This document shows, one piece after another, positions 52,852 to 61,223 of a stretch of DNA of 64,000 nucleotides. The notes under the pieces were generated by a model. It was not told where the DNA came from and ran no database searches. It saw only the letters and a program-made list of their open reading frames with translations. Made by a program: the position numbers and the translations under genes. Position 1 is the stretch's first letter; each line of letters starts with the position of its first letter. The stretch lies in contig CAVSUY010000007.1 in assembly GCA_963731035.1 (NCBI GenBank), positions 124,001 through 188,000 on the forward strand, given 5' to 3'. Origin of the DNA: JAANXG01 sp963731035 (lineage in GTDB: Bacteria > Pseudomonadota > Gammaproteobacteria > Arenicellales > JAANXG01).

Positions 52852-53931
52852 GTGACAGTGTCCACGAAACGAACCCGGGACTGCGCAACCATAGGGGAAA
52901 AGGTTGCGTTTCTCTCCCGGCCCTCTGCGTATGGCCTGCCCCCGGGCAGCGTACAAGTGCGGGAGACACACATGTCCTGGGTATTTCTCGCCGGCGACCG
53001 GGCTTACAAGCTCAAAAAGCCCGTCCGATTTCCGTTCCTGGACTTCAGTACCGTCGCGGCACGCGAAGCCGACTGCCAAGCCGAGATGCGTTTGAACCGG
53101 CGCCTGGCACCGGACGTGTATCTCGGGATGGTGCCGCTGACGTCGGACGCGCATCACGGTTTCGCACTGGACGGCGGCGGCGAGGTCGTGGACTGGCTGG
53201 TGATGATGCGCCGGCTCCCAGACGAGCGGATGCTTCACAATGCGATCCTACGCGGCGTCGCGACACGCGAACAGGTGCAACGGGTGGCCGGTCTGCTCGC
53301 CGGGTTCTATCGCAACCTCGGACCGGCCGAACTCTCGGCGGAGAAGTATGTCTCCCGGTTCGCCCGTCAGCACGTCAACAACCGGGCGCTTCTGGAGGAC
53401 CGAAGGCTGGGACTCGCGGGCCCGCGGCTGAACCGGGTGTTGACGGCCATCGACGCCGTCCTTGCCCGGGACCCGGAGTTGTTGGCGTCACGGGTGCGGG
53501 AAGGCCGGATCGTGGAGGGTCATGGTGACCTGCGTCCGGAGCACGTGTGCCTGAACGAGCCGCCTGTAATCATAGATTGCCTGGAATTCAATCGCGCGTT
53601 CCGGCTCGTCGATCCCGTTGACGAGCTGTCGGCCTTGGGGATGGAGTGCGCGAGACTGGGCGCACGGTGGATTGGGGACATGCTGATCGAGCGCTGCGTG
53701 GAGGTGCTCGACGACCACCCTTCGAAGCGACTGATTGCCTTTTACACCGCGTACCGCGCCTGCCTCAGGGCGCGGCTGGCCCTCGCTCACCTGCTCGACA
53801 GCCAAATCCGCGAGCCGGAGAAATGGCGTCCCCTGGCCCGCGCATATCTGGATCTGGCCGATCGCGCCTGCGTCAGTCTTCGTCCTCCAGGAGAGCCACG
53901 AGAGAACCATCCTCGTGGCAGCACTGAATAG
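52852..53931 (+). CDS. Aminoglycoside-phosphotransferase-like kinase
   Basis: 359 aa. AGDRAYKLKKPVRFPFLDFS is the ATP-side Lys region. VEGHGDLRPEHVCL is the catalytic loop (D in GDLRPEH), and VIIDCLEFN the metal-binding Asp. In many genomes this domain is followed by an AAA/P-loop kinase domain in one protein; here the protein ends without it. The 3' end overlaps the convergent PRPP synthetase gene by 59 bp. Substrate unknown. Confidence 0.8.
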   Translation: MTVSTKRTRDCATIGEKVAFLSRPSAYGLPPGSVQVRETHMSWVFLAGDRAYKLKKPVRFPFLDFSTVAAREADCQAEMRLNRRLAPDVYLGMVPLTSDAHHGFALDGGGEVVDWLVMMRRLPDERMLHNAILRGVATREQVQRVAGLLAGFYRNLGPAELSAEKYVSRFARQHVNNRALLEDRRLGLAGPRLNRVLTAIDAVLARDPELLASRVREGRIVEGHGDLRPEHVCLNEPPVIIDCLEFNRAFRLVDPVDELSALGMECARLGARWIGDMLIERCVEVLDDHPSKRLIAFYTAYRACLRARLALAHLLDSQIREPEKWRPLARAYLDLADRACVSLRPPGEPRENHPRGSTE

Positions 53932-54844
53932 CCCGGCCGAACAAGGGAGCAGCGCTGACGATCTGCAGCCGCCCGGCGGCGCCGCCCAACCTGAAGGGCG
54001 GGACGGTGTCCGTCACCACGACTCCGGCGAGGTCAGGGTCCGCCATCCGGGAGGCCGCATCGCCGGCAAACAGCCCATGGGCCGCGAATGCGTGGACCGC
54101 CGCCGCATCTTTTTCCAGGCAGGCCTGCGCCATGCGCAGAATGGTGCCGCCGGTGCTGATCAGATCGTCGATTACGATCACGGTGGCGCCGGCGACGTCG
54201 CCGACCAGCAGGCTGCCGGTGACGGCGTCGTCGCTGCGGCGCTTCTCCATGAAAGCGAAGCCGACTGGTTTGTCGAACTCCACCTCCAGAGCGTCCTGGA
54301 ACAGCTGTGCCCGCTTCACACCCCCCGGATCCGGCGAGGCCACTACCAGCGGGCCCGCGCCGAATTGGTCCCGCACTTGCGCGGCAAACAGGCGCCGGGT
54401 GTCGAGATGATGGGTTAGACAGCGGAACGCATTTTGAAATGCCACTATGTTGTGCGTTTCCAGCGTCATGACGGCATCGATCTTCATGGCTTCCAGCAAC
54501 TGCGCCATGTAACGCGTCGTCACGGGATCGCGCGGTTTTGTCTGGCGGTCCTTGCGGGCGTAGGCGAGATACGGAATAACCGCGGTGACCCGGCGGGCGC
54601 CGTCGTCGCGCACCGCGCCCAGGAAGAACAACAGGCGGCAGAGCTTGTCATTGACGCTCTGCTTGGCATCACTGTACAGGCTCTGGATCACGTAGACGTC
54701 TTCACCGCGCACGCTGACCAGCGGCCGCGCCTTGTGCTCACCGTCCTCGAATTCACGTTCCTCGTGCCGGGCCAGCGGCTCGCCGATTGCTGCCGCCACG
54801 TCTTGCCCGAAGACCCTGCTCGCATCGAGTGCAAAAACTTTCAC
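53873..54844 (-). CDS. Ribose-phosphate pyrophosphokinase (PRPP synthetase)
   Basis: 323 aa from GTG 54844, the start that gives the family N-terminus (VFALDASRVFG); the open frame continues to 54973 without family similarity. PYLAYARKDRQTKPRDPVTT carries the ATP-binding loop, and VIVIDDLISTGGTILRMA is the ribose-5-phosphate/PRPP loop. It makes PRPP from ribose-5-phosphate and ATP. It resembles accessory PRPP synthetases found in stress islands. A possible -10 sits seven bases upstream of the start (separate entry). Confidence 0.92.
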   Translation of the reverse strand: MKVFALDASRVFGQDVAAAIGEPLARHEEREFEDGEHKARPLVSVRGEDVYVIQSLYSDAKQSVNDKLCRLLFFLGAVRDDGARRVTAVIPYLAYARKDRQTKPRDPVTTRYMAQLLEAMKIDAVMTLETHNIVAFQNAFRCLTHHLDTRRLFAAQVRDQFGAGPLVVASPDPGGVKRAQLFQDALEVEFDKPVGFAFMEKRRSDDAVTGSLLVGDVAGATVIVIDDLISTGGTILRMAQACLEKDAAAVHAFAAHGLFAGDAASRMADPDLAGVVVTDTVPPFRLGGAAGRLQIVSAAPLFGRAIQCCHEDGSLVALLEDED

Positions 54845-54851
54845 GGGGAAG

Positions 54852-54857
54852 ATTATA
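54852..54857 (-). promoter_or_regulatory. -10 box immediately upstream of the PRPP synthetase start
   Basis: TATAAT on the minus strand ends seven bases before GTG 54844, so transcription would begin at or next to the start codon: a leaderless mRNA. No TTGACA-like -35 is evident and no Shine-Dalgarno precedes the GTG. Confidence 0.4.
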
Positions 54858-55105
54858 TAGGGACGGCTGGCGGCCCGCGAAACGGGGTCCGCGCCCGAGA
54901 GGCATCGGGCACCACGACCTCGCCCCCAGGGCCGCCGCCTGGCGGCATCTCGTAAACCCTTGATTTGCATCAACTACACGGGTGAGCGGCTTGCGAACCG
55001 GGAAATCGTCGACTATAAATCTCTATATCAGGAAGAATTCGTAGTACGGGAGTGCGGAGGCGTCTGCGTCTCCGACTTACCGCGGTTGGTCCCTGGGGGT
55101 GGCCG

Positions 55106-55906
55106 ATGCATGCGGGTGGACTAGTCATAATCCCGGTCGTTGTCGCGACCGTGACGTCGTTGCTGGTGTTGCTGGCGGCCGTCGTGTACTACCGTCGCAC
55201 CCATACGCGCGCCCCCCAGGCCTATCTCTATCGCCGCAACGGGCGGCGGGTGGTCAAGCATGGCCTCGACCGCAACGTCATTCGCATCGGGCGCCATCCG
55301 GACAACGAGATCCAGCTCCAGGACCGCAGCGTCTCGCGGTTCCATGCGCAGGTCATAGACAAGCAAAATGGCAGCTTCGTGGTTCGCGACCTCGACTCCA
55401 AGAACGGCGTGCGCATCTTTTACCGGCGGGTCACGTCCACGGCGCTCGCGGACGGCGACGTGCTCTTCGTGGGCAACGTCGGCATGCGGTTCGTTCACTA
55501 CCCGGCTGACTACGCCACCGTGGCGGACACCGTCGAGCTCGAAACCAACACGTCCCGCCGCCTGGTCAGGAGACAGCGGCGTGCCGAACGCTTCGGGGCG
55601 GGCAGGCCGGTGCGCTTTTACACCGACGCCATGGGCTGGAGCGCCGGAACGGCCCGCGATATCAGCGAGGAGGGGATCTTCATCGAGACACCTCGACGGC
55701 TGCCGATCAGGACGCCGTTGGATGTCGTCCTGCAAGGGGCCCACAACGGCAAGTGGTTCAAGTTGTCGGGGGACGTGGTGAGGTCCGACGACAGCGGCAT
55801 CGCGGTCAACTTCACGGATGTCGACCGCAGCACCAAGACCGACCTGTATCGCATGTACAAGGAAGCGGCAAACGCAGCGCAGCAGGATGGGGCGCAGTCC
55901 ACCTGA
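55106..55906 (+). CDS. Membrane-anchored FHA-PilZ protein
   Basis: 266 aa from ATG 55106 (G-rich stretch upstream). One N-terminal helix (IIPVVVATVTSLLVLLAAVVYY). FHA domain at about 40-130 (IRIGRHPDNEI, SRFHAQVI, DSKNGVRIF). PilZ domain at about 165-255, with an RRQRRAER basic motif and the D-x-S-x-x-G box in RDISEEGIFI, the two elements that bind cyclic di-GMP. It could connect phosphothreonine signalling with c-di-GMP at the membrane. No kinase lies beside it; the nearest kinase in the window is at 5183-6499. Confidence 0.88.
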   Translation: MHAGGLVIIPVVVATVTSLLVLLAAVVYYRRTHTRAPQAYLYRRNGRRVVKHGLDRNVIRIGRHPDNEIQLQDRSVSRFHAQVIDKQNGSFVVRDLDSKNGVRIFYRRVTSTALADGDVLFVGNVGMRFVHYPADYATVADTVELETNTSRRLVRRQRRAERFGAGRPVRFYTDAMGWSAGTARDISEEGIFIETPRRLPIRTPLDVVLQGAHNGKWFKLSGDVVRSDDSGIAVNFTDVDRSTKTDLYRMYKEAANAAQQDGAQST

Positions 55907-55916
55907 ATCCGCCGCC

Positions 55917-56255
55917 TCACACCGCTAGCAGCGCCTGCAGTCCCCAGAGGGCGATCATGCCGGTCGCCAGCGTCAGCAGCATGCTTCGCGAATACCAGGC
56001 CACGGCGGTCGCCATCAATCCGGCGTACAGCCTGAGGTTGTCCAACGAGATGTCGATCGAGCCCCCTGAACGCAGCAGGGACGGCAGCACCAGCGCCGCC
56101 AGCACCGCGGAAGGCACATAGTCGAGGGCGCGCATCAGCAGTGGTGGAACACGCAGCCATCTCCACATCTCGATGAAAGACAGCCGCAGCAGATAGGTGC
56201 CGGCGCCTACGCCGAGAATCGTCAGCCACAAGGTCGTCGAGCTCATGGCACGCAC
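55917..56255 (-). CDS. azlD: AzlD-family small subunit of branched-chain amino acid exporter
   Basis: 112 aa from ATG 56255 (ATG 56246 possible). Three to four helices with GAGTYLLRLSF near the N-terminus and ALDYVPSAVLAALVLP, typical of AzlD. It acts with AzlC, whose gene ends 16 bp upstream on the same strand, to export branched-chain amino acids. Confidence 0.9.
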   Translation of the reverse strand: MRAMSSTTLWLTILGVGAGTYLLRLSFIEMWRWLRVPPLLMRALDYVPSAVLAALVLPSLLRSGGSIDISLDNLRLYAGLMATAVAWYSRSMLLTLATGMIALWGLQALLAV

Positions 56256-56271
56256 CCTTGGCGGACGGTCA

Positions 56272-56967
56272 TCATCGGCGGCGGCTCCATTGCTCGAGGG
56301 TGACCCCGACGGTGATACCCGACAGGGCGCCGGCTACGAGACCCAGGTTGTAGGGCAGCGATCCCGCGATGGTGGCGACGAGACCACCGGTGAGGGCTGA
56401 GGCAACGTGCAGGCGGTGGCGCAGGGCCGGGACCAGTACCGCCAGGAACACCAGCGGGATGGCAAAATCCAGCGACCAGCCGCGCGGTATCCCACCGCCC
56501 ATGAACACGCCCACCGCGGTAGAGGTTTGCCAGGTCACCCAGAGCATGGCGCCGCCCCCCAGAAAGTACCAATGACCGTGGGCATCTTCCCGGTCCCCGT
56601 GCTGGTAGCGGTTGATGCTGAGCGCGTAGTTCTGGTCGACCAGAAAGTACGCCAGGGGAAATCGCCAGCGGGGGCCCAGGTGGTACAGGTGCGGCGCAAG
56701 CGAGGCACTGTACATGGCGAAGCGCAGGTTGATGGTCAACGCAGTCAGTATCACCACCGCTGGAATTGCCCCCTGGCCCAGGAGCTGGAGGGTGGCGAGT
56801 TGGGAGGCCCCGGCGAAGATGGTGAGCGACATCGCTATGGCCTGGGTCGCCGTCAGTCCCGTCGCCATGGCCGTGAGGCCGGCTATCACCCCGAAAGGGG
56901 CCACACCCGGAATCATCGGGGCCACTGCCAGCGCGCCGGCGGCGAATGTCTTTCGTCTGCTGGGCAT
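56272..56967 (-). CDS. azlC: AzlC-family branched-chain amino acid exporter
   Basis: 231 aa from ATG 56967. APFGVIAGLTAMATGLTATQA and FAGASQLATLQLLGQGA near the N-terminus, LTINLRFAMYSASLAPHL, and about seven helices match AzlC. The open frame to 57309 adds only low-complexity sequence. First gene of an azlC-azlD operon. Confidence 0.93.
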   Translation of the reverse strand: MPSRRKTFAAGALAVAPMIPGVAPFGVIAGLTAMATGLTATQAIAMSLTIFAGASQLATLQLLGQGAIPAVVILTALTINLRFAMYSASLAPHLYHLGPRWRFPLAYFLVDQNYALSINRYQHGDREDAHGHWYFLGGGAMLWVTWQTSTAVGVFMGGGIPRGWSLDFAIPLVFLAVLVPALRHRLHVASALTGGLVATIAGSLPYNLGLVAGALSGITVGVTLEQWSRRR

Positions 56968-57144
56968 GTGGTCAAAAGTGGGCCGCCTGGCATCGGCGGC
57001 GGGACAATCCGGTTTCGAAATCGCGGCGATTGTACGCGCCCGTGACCTGGAAGAGCACCCCGAAGCCGAACGCTGGCTTTCCCTCCCGGGAATGCTAATA
57101 TACGCGGACTGCCAACGCATCAGGGTTCCAAAGGGGGGCTGAGG

Positions 57145-57711
57145 ATGGACAAGAAATCCGCCAATCCGGATACGTCCACGTCGCCGCGTGATTCTCGCCG
57201 GCAATCGGTTAAAAAAATACTCGGTGCGGGAGGCCTGATGGCCGGGGCGTCTTTGGCTTCGAACCATTGGGTCAAGCCCGTCGTCAACGCGGTCATGCTG
57301 CCGGCCCATGCGGCGACTTCAGGCATCCGCTTCGATGATTCCCTGGGAGACCCGTGCTTCATCACCGTTACCTGTACCAACGTCATATGAGTTCGACGTC
57401 ACCGTAAACGGAGCGGTCGTACCGCCGACGGCGGGGGTCAATGTCGATCTGTCGATCGAGTTCCGCCTCAACGCGATGCAAAGCTTCGATGCGGCCCAGA
57501 ATTTCGGCTCGACGAGCACCGACAACAACGGCGAGTACAGCGTCACGCAGAACTTCACCCAATCCAATCGACCAACGAGATCCGTATCACGGCGACGCTG
57601 CCGGACTATCCCGAGGCCGGCTCCGCGGTGTGCAGCGTGGGGATCCGTGATGTGAAAGATGGCGGGGGCTATACCTCGAACTTTTACTTCTGCGACCAAT
57701 TTATCGATTGA
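57145..57711 (+). pseudogene. Small exported protein, two compensating frameshifts
   Basis: ATG 57145 (GAGG nearby) opens a frame with a Tat-like N-terminus (SRRQSVKKILGAGGLMAGAS). It continues to TCTNV, then hits a stop at 57388. Skipping A57385 leads into YEFDVTVNGAVVPP..., an Ig-like beta-rich domain. A missing base near 57568 returns to the first frame (TNEIRITATLPDYPEAG) and ends at 57711. The repaired length is 188 codons with no net change. The C-terminal part contains Cys pairs (CSVGIRD, FCDQF). Function unknown. Two opposite indels could be errors or true decay. Confidence 0.75.
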
Positions 57712-57771
57712 CGATCGTCGAAGTGCGCGGTACGTCGTAGAAATTTCCGGTTGGTCCGAGCGGTGCCCGGG

Positions 57772-60700
57772 ATGGCTGTAAGCGGCTCGCCGGGACGGAT
57801 CGTAACGCCATCATCGTACAGCCGAGTCCCCGGCGCGACTTTACTCTCCTGGTATCGCAGGCGGGCGAAGCGCCGCAGCTGGTTCCTGCAGTCGCGTTCG
57901 CTGCATCCCTTCGTCTCGCGTGTGTTGCTGGTGGATGCCGGATCGGGCTCGTATCTGCCGCCGGTGCTGGAGAGGGCGTTTCCCCATGTCCCCGTCGAAC
58001 ACCTGCGCCTGCGACCGGAAGCATCGTCGGCTGAGCGGACCCTCCAGCTTCGGGACGGGATGCGCACGTGCAGCGACTGGCTGCTGGTGCTCAATGCAGG
58101 CTGCAATGCCTCCATCGACCGCCGTTTCCGACTGCCCGACAGATCCATTCCCCATAGCGTAATCCACCGCTCCCGCGATAGGACGACGGCTCGGTGGGCG
58201 CCCTCGCTGGTGCCGGGCGACCCGGAGTGCGTGGCGATCGACAACTCCGGACGGGTGGTCGTCAACAGCGGGTTCTCCGAGGACGCCTGCCACGACGGAC
58301 TATGCATCGATGATCCCCACGGGTTCGACCCTCCGAAGCAGACACTTGTGTCAAACCTGAAACGCGCGCTGGCAGCCTGCAGTCAAGAAGACGATCCGGA
58401 GCTCATGTTCGACATTGCCGGGTATCACTTCGAGCTGGGGCGCTATGCAGATGCCGAATTCTGGTTCCGGCGCTATGTCATGGAAGGTCGCGACGAGGGG
58501 AAGCGCTGGATCGCGCGCTATCGTACCGCTCGTTGCGGACAATTTAGCGGCAAGCCCTGGCCGGTGGTGGAGGCCGGCCTGGCGGAAGCCTTCGATGCCG
58601 ACCCCGATCGCGCCGAGCCGCTGTACCACTTGGCGCGGCACTATCTTGAACAGGGCCAGTGGAAGAAGGCTTTGGATCTCGCCGCCGTGGGAATGGACCT
58701 CGACGTACCCGCAACCCAGTACCCGTTCGAGTTTTCCATTTACCAGTACGAGCTGCCGGTTACGTACATGGCCTGCGCGGTGGAGCTCGGAAGCGACAAG
58801 GCCTGCATCGACGCCGCCAATGAGACGCTGAGGCGCCCGGCGGTTCCTGAAACCGCCCGCGACGAGGCGGCGGGATACCGCACGCGGGCGATGTCACGTT
58901 TCCAACCTTTTTATCCCCTCAGTATCCGGCGGAAGAACCGCATCGTCGTGATAGCGCCGTTTCGCAATGCCGGCGGCTTTCTGCGCCGGTGCGTCGAGAG
59001 CCTGGCTGCCCAGGACTACGAGAACTGCTGCTTCGTGCTGATCGACGACGCCTCCACGGACGGGGCGCTGGATGGCCTGACGATCACCGACCCGAGGTTC
59101 GAGGTCGTCAGAAACACCGAACGCCGGGGCACCCTTCGCAACCAGGTCGACGCCGTCACCCGGTGCTGCGAGGCGGACGACCTCGTGGTCTACGTGGACG
59201 GTGACGATTGGCTCGTGGACGACGGGGCTTTGAGCTATGTCAACGATTTCTTCAACTCCACTCGTTGCTGGGTTATGTACGGCCAGTACCGCGACTCGAA
59301 CGCGCGCTACGGCCGCTGCGAGCCGATTACCGGGAGCCCGGAACACGTCCTGGACGCGATCCAGGACATGCACTTCCCCATGCATATCCGCGCCCACCGC
59401 GCGGGACTGATCGGCGGGCTGCGGGACGCTGATCCCGGTCTCCAGCGTCTGCGTGACGATGACGGCGGTTTCCTCGATGCCGTTGCCGACATGGCTCTCA
59501 TGCGCGCCGTGATGCAGCTCGCGGGCCTGGCGCATATCCGTTACAACGACCGGATCCTCTACGAATACAACGCGAGCAATCCCGAGTCCCACTACACGGA
59601 GCACGAACGCATGCGGCTGCAGGATCGTCAGGGGGGCGTGCTGCACTCGAGGCCGCCCCTGCAGCCCGTGGACAGCTATCTCCCGCCAGGGGAGCGGGGA
59701 CCCGGGCCTTCGACTAGGGCCGTCAGGACCGGGCTGCTGTTTGTCGCCCTGGACGGAATGACCCCGCGGCTGATTCACCAGTGGGCTGGCGAAGGACTGC
59801 TGCCGAACCTCGACGCGCTCATCCGGTCGGGGCACTCGATGGACGTGGTACCGCCGAAGGGGTTCGGCAACGATGTCTTCTGGAACTCGCTGGTCACCGG
59901 CAGCGCTCCCGACGAGCTCGGCTTCTATTACCGCAACGTGTTCCGGCCCGACAGCTACCTGCTGAATCGCTACGACCTCGAGCACGAGCTCGGCCGGGAG
60001 CCGTTCTGGTCCACCCTGTCGAATTCGGGACTGGAAATGGCGGTGGTGGACATTCCCGAGGTGAAGCACGCGGGACGAGTCAACGGCCTGGAAGTCACGG
60101 AATGGATCACCCATGCCCGATTGTCGCCGTCGCAATTCTGCCCGGCGGCGTTGAAAGAAGATTGGACGGGGCGGTTCGGTCTTGACCCCACCGGCGGGTA
60201 CACCGAGACCATGATTCCACGAACCGGCAGGCAGTTCGTCGAGCTCCGGGACAAGCTGCTTCTGTCGGTGGAGCAGAAGACCCGTGCCGTGCTCCATTAC
60301 CTGGATCGCGGCGGTTGGGACCTGTTCGCCGTCGGGTACAGCCAGGCGCACGACGTGGGCCACCAGTTCTGGCATGTCCACGATGCGAAGCATCCGCTGC
60401 ACCGGTCGCTGTGGCGGCAACGTTACGGCGATCCGCTGCTGCAGATTTACCAGAGCGTGGATCGCGCGCTCGGCCGCCTCGTCCAGCGCGCCGGCAAGCT
60501 GGTGCCGAACGTGGTGATCGTCGCCGGCTTGGCAATGGATGCCAAAGCCAGCTGTAATGCAGTGCTGGACCAGGTTCTTCGGGAGATCGAACGCGCCGAG
60601 TACGGGGTGTCCTTCGATGGCGCGCCCGGCCCAGAAGACCGAAAGCTGCGGCGTTTCTTCGGGGTCGCCCACAACAATTTGTCCGGGGCGGTCCGGATCA

Positions 60701-61107
60701 ATCTCAAGGGCCGGGAGGCCAATGGCATGATCGAGCCGGGAGAGAGCTATGCACGCATGCTCGATCGCCTCGAGTCTTGTCTGCGCCAGGTGGTCAACGC
60801 CGACACCGGCGAGTCCGTGGTGGAGGAGTTCGTTCGTACGCAGGAGGTCTACCACGGCCCGCGGGCGAGCGCTTTGCCGGACCTGCTGGTGTTGTGGAAC
60901 CGCCGGTCGGCGATCAAGCGTATCAGCTCACCGTGGTTCAACGAGATCGTGTTGCGTCCGGGAGGCGTGACCGACACGCGCAGCGGGGATCACGTGTGCA
61001 GTGCGGAGCTGATGGCAAGTTTCGAATTACCCTTTCCCAGCCGGGATACGATACCAGTGCAGGACATCGTGCCTCGCCTGCTGGACGCCATGCGGCCTTG
61101 TGGATAA
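57772..61107 (+). CDS. Glycosyltransferase family 2 - alkaline-phosphatase-superfamily fusion
   Basis: 1111 aa from ATG 57772 (TTG 57751 would add 7). Residues about 1-170 are a poorly defined region. About 185-370 are helical repeats (TPR-like: AGYHFELGRYADAEFWFRR). About 385-600 are a GT-A glycosyltransferase (RIVVIAPFRNAGGFLRRCVE, IDDASTDGALD, and the DxD-like YVDGDDWLVDD). About 640-1110 are a phosphodiesterase/AP-superfamily domain (LLFVALDGMTPRLI, LPNLDALIRSGHS, FAVGYSQAHDVGHQFW), with Asp/His ligands but Asn (GFGNDVFWNS) where the nucleophile Thr/Ser often lies. It lacks a signal peptide. It might modify a phospho-glycan, but the substrate is unknown. Confidence 0.85.
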   Translation: MAVSGSPGRIVTPSSYSRVPGATLLSWYRRRAKRRSWFLQSRSLHPFVSRVLLVDAGSGSYLPPVLERAFPHVPVEHLRLRPEASSAERTLQLRDGMRTCSDWLLVLNAGCNASIDRRFRLPDRSIPHSVIHRSRDRTTARWAPSLVPGDPECVAIDNSGRVVVNSGFSEDACHDGLCIDDPHGFDPPKQTLVSNLKRALAACSQEDDPELMFDIAGYHFELGRYADAEFWFRRYVMEGRDEGKRWIARYRTARCGQFSGKPWPVVEAGLAEAFDADPDRAEPLYHLARHYLEQGQWKKALDLAAVGMDLDVPATQYPFEFSIYQYELPVTYMACAVELGSDKACIDAANETLRRPAVPETARDEAAGYRTRAMSRFQPFYPLSIRRKNRIVVIAPFRNAGGFLRRCVESLAAQDYENCCFVLIDDASTDGALDGLTITDPRFEVVRNTERRGTLRNQVDAVTRCCEADDLVVYVDGDDWLVDDGALSYVNDFFNSTRCWVMYGQYRDSNARYGRCEPITGSPEHVLDAIQDMHFPMHIRAHRAGLIGGLRDADPGLQRLRDDDGGFLDAVADMALMRAVMQLAGLAHIRYNDRILYEYNASNPESHYTEHERMRLQDRQGGVLHSRPPLQPVDSYLPPGERGPGPSTRAVRTGLLFVALDGMTPRLIHQWAGEGLLPNLDALIRSGHSMDVVPPKGFGNDVFWNSLVTGSAPDELGFYYRNVFRPDSYLLNRYDLEHELGREPFWSTLSNSGLEMAVVDIPEVKHAGRVNGLEVTEWITHARLSPSQFCPAALKEDWTGRFGLDPTGGYTETMIPRTGRQFVELRDKLLLSVEQKTRAVLHYLDRGGWDLFAVGYSQAHDVGHQFWHVHDAKHPLHRSLWRQRYGDPLLQIYQSVDRALGRLVQRAGKLVPNVVIVAGLAMDAKASCNAVLDQVLREIERAEYGVSFDGAPGPEDRKLRRFFGVAHNNLSGAVRINLKGREANGMIEPGESYARMLDRLESCLRQVVNADTGESVVEEFVRTQEVYHGPRASALPDLLVLWNRRSAIKRISSPWFNEIVLRPGGVTDTRSGDHVCSAELMASFELPFPSRDTIPVQDIVPRLLDAMRPCG

Positions 61108-61142
61108 AAGGGCCGAACGGGAACAATTCGCGACGGTAAGGT

Positions 61143-61169
61143 TTTACAAGACGTCGATAAAAGTATACT
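61143..61169 (+). promoter_or_regulatory. Probable promoter of the sox operon
   Basis: TTTACA (61143-61148) and TATACT (61164-61169), 15 bp apart, lie in an AT-rich island of an otherwise GC-rich region, 55 bp upstream of ATG 61224. The spacer is shorter than ideal. Confidence 0.4.
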
Positions 61170-61223
61170 TTCCCTCGAACAGCTCAATAAAATCCCACAA
61201 GACCAACTACCCAGTATCGTTTC

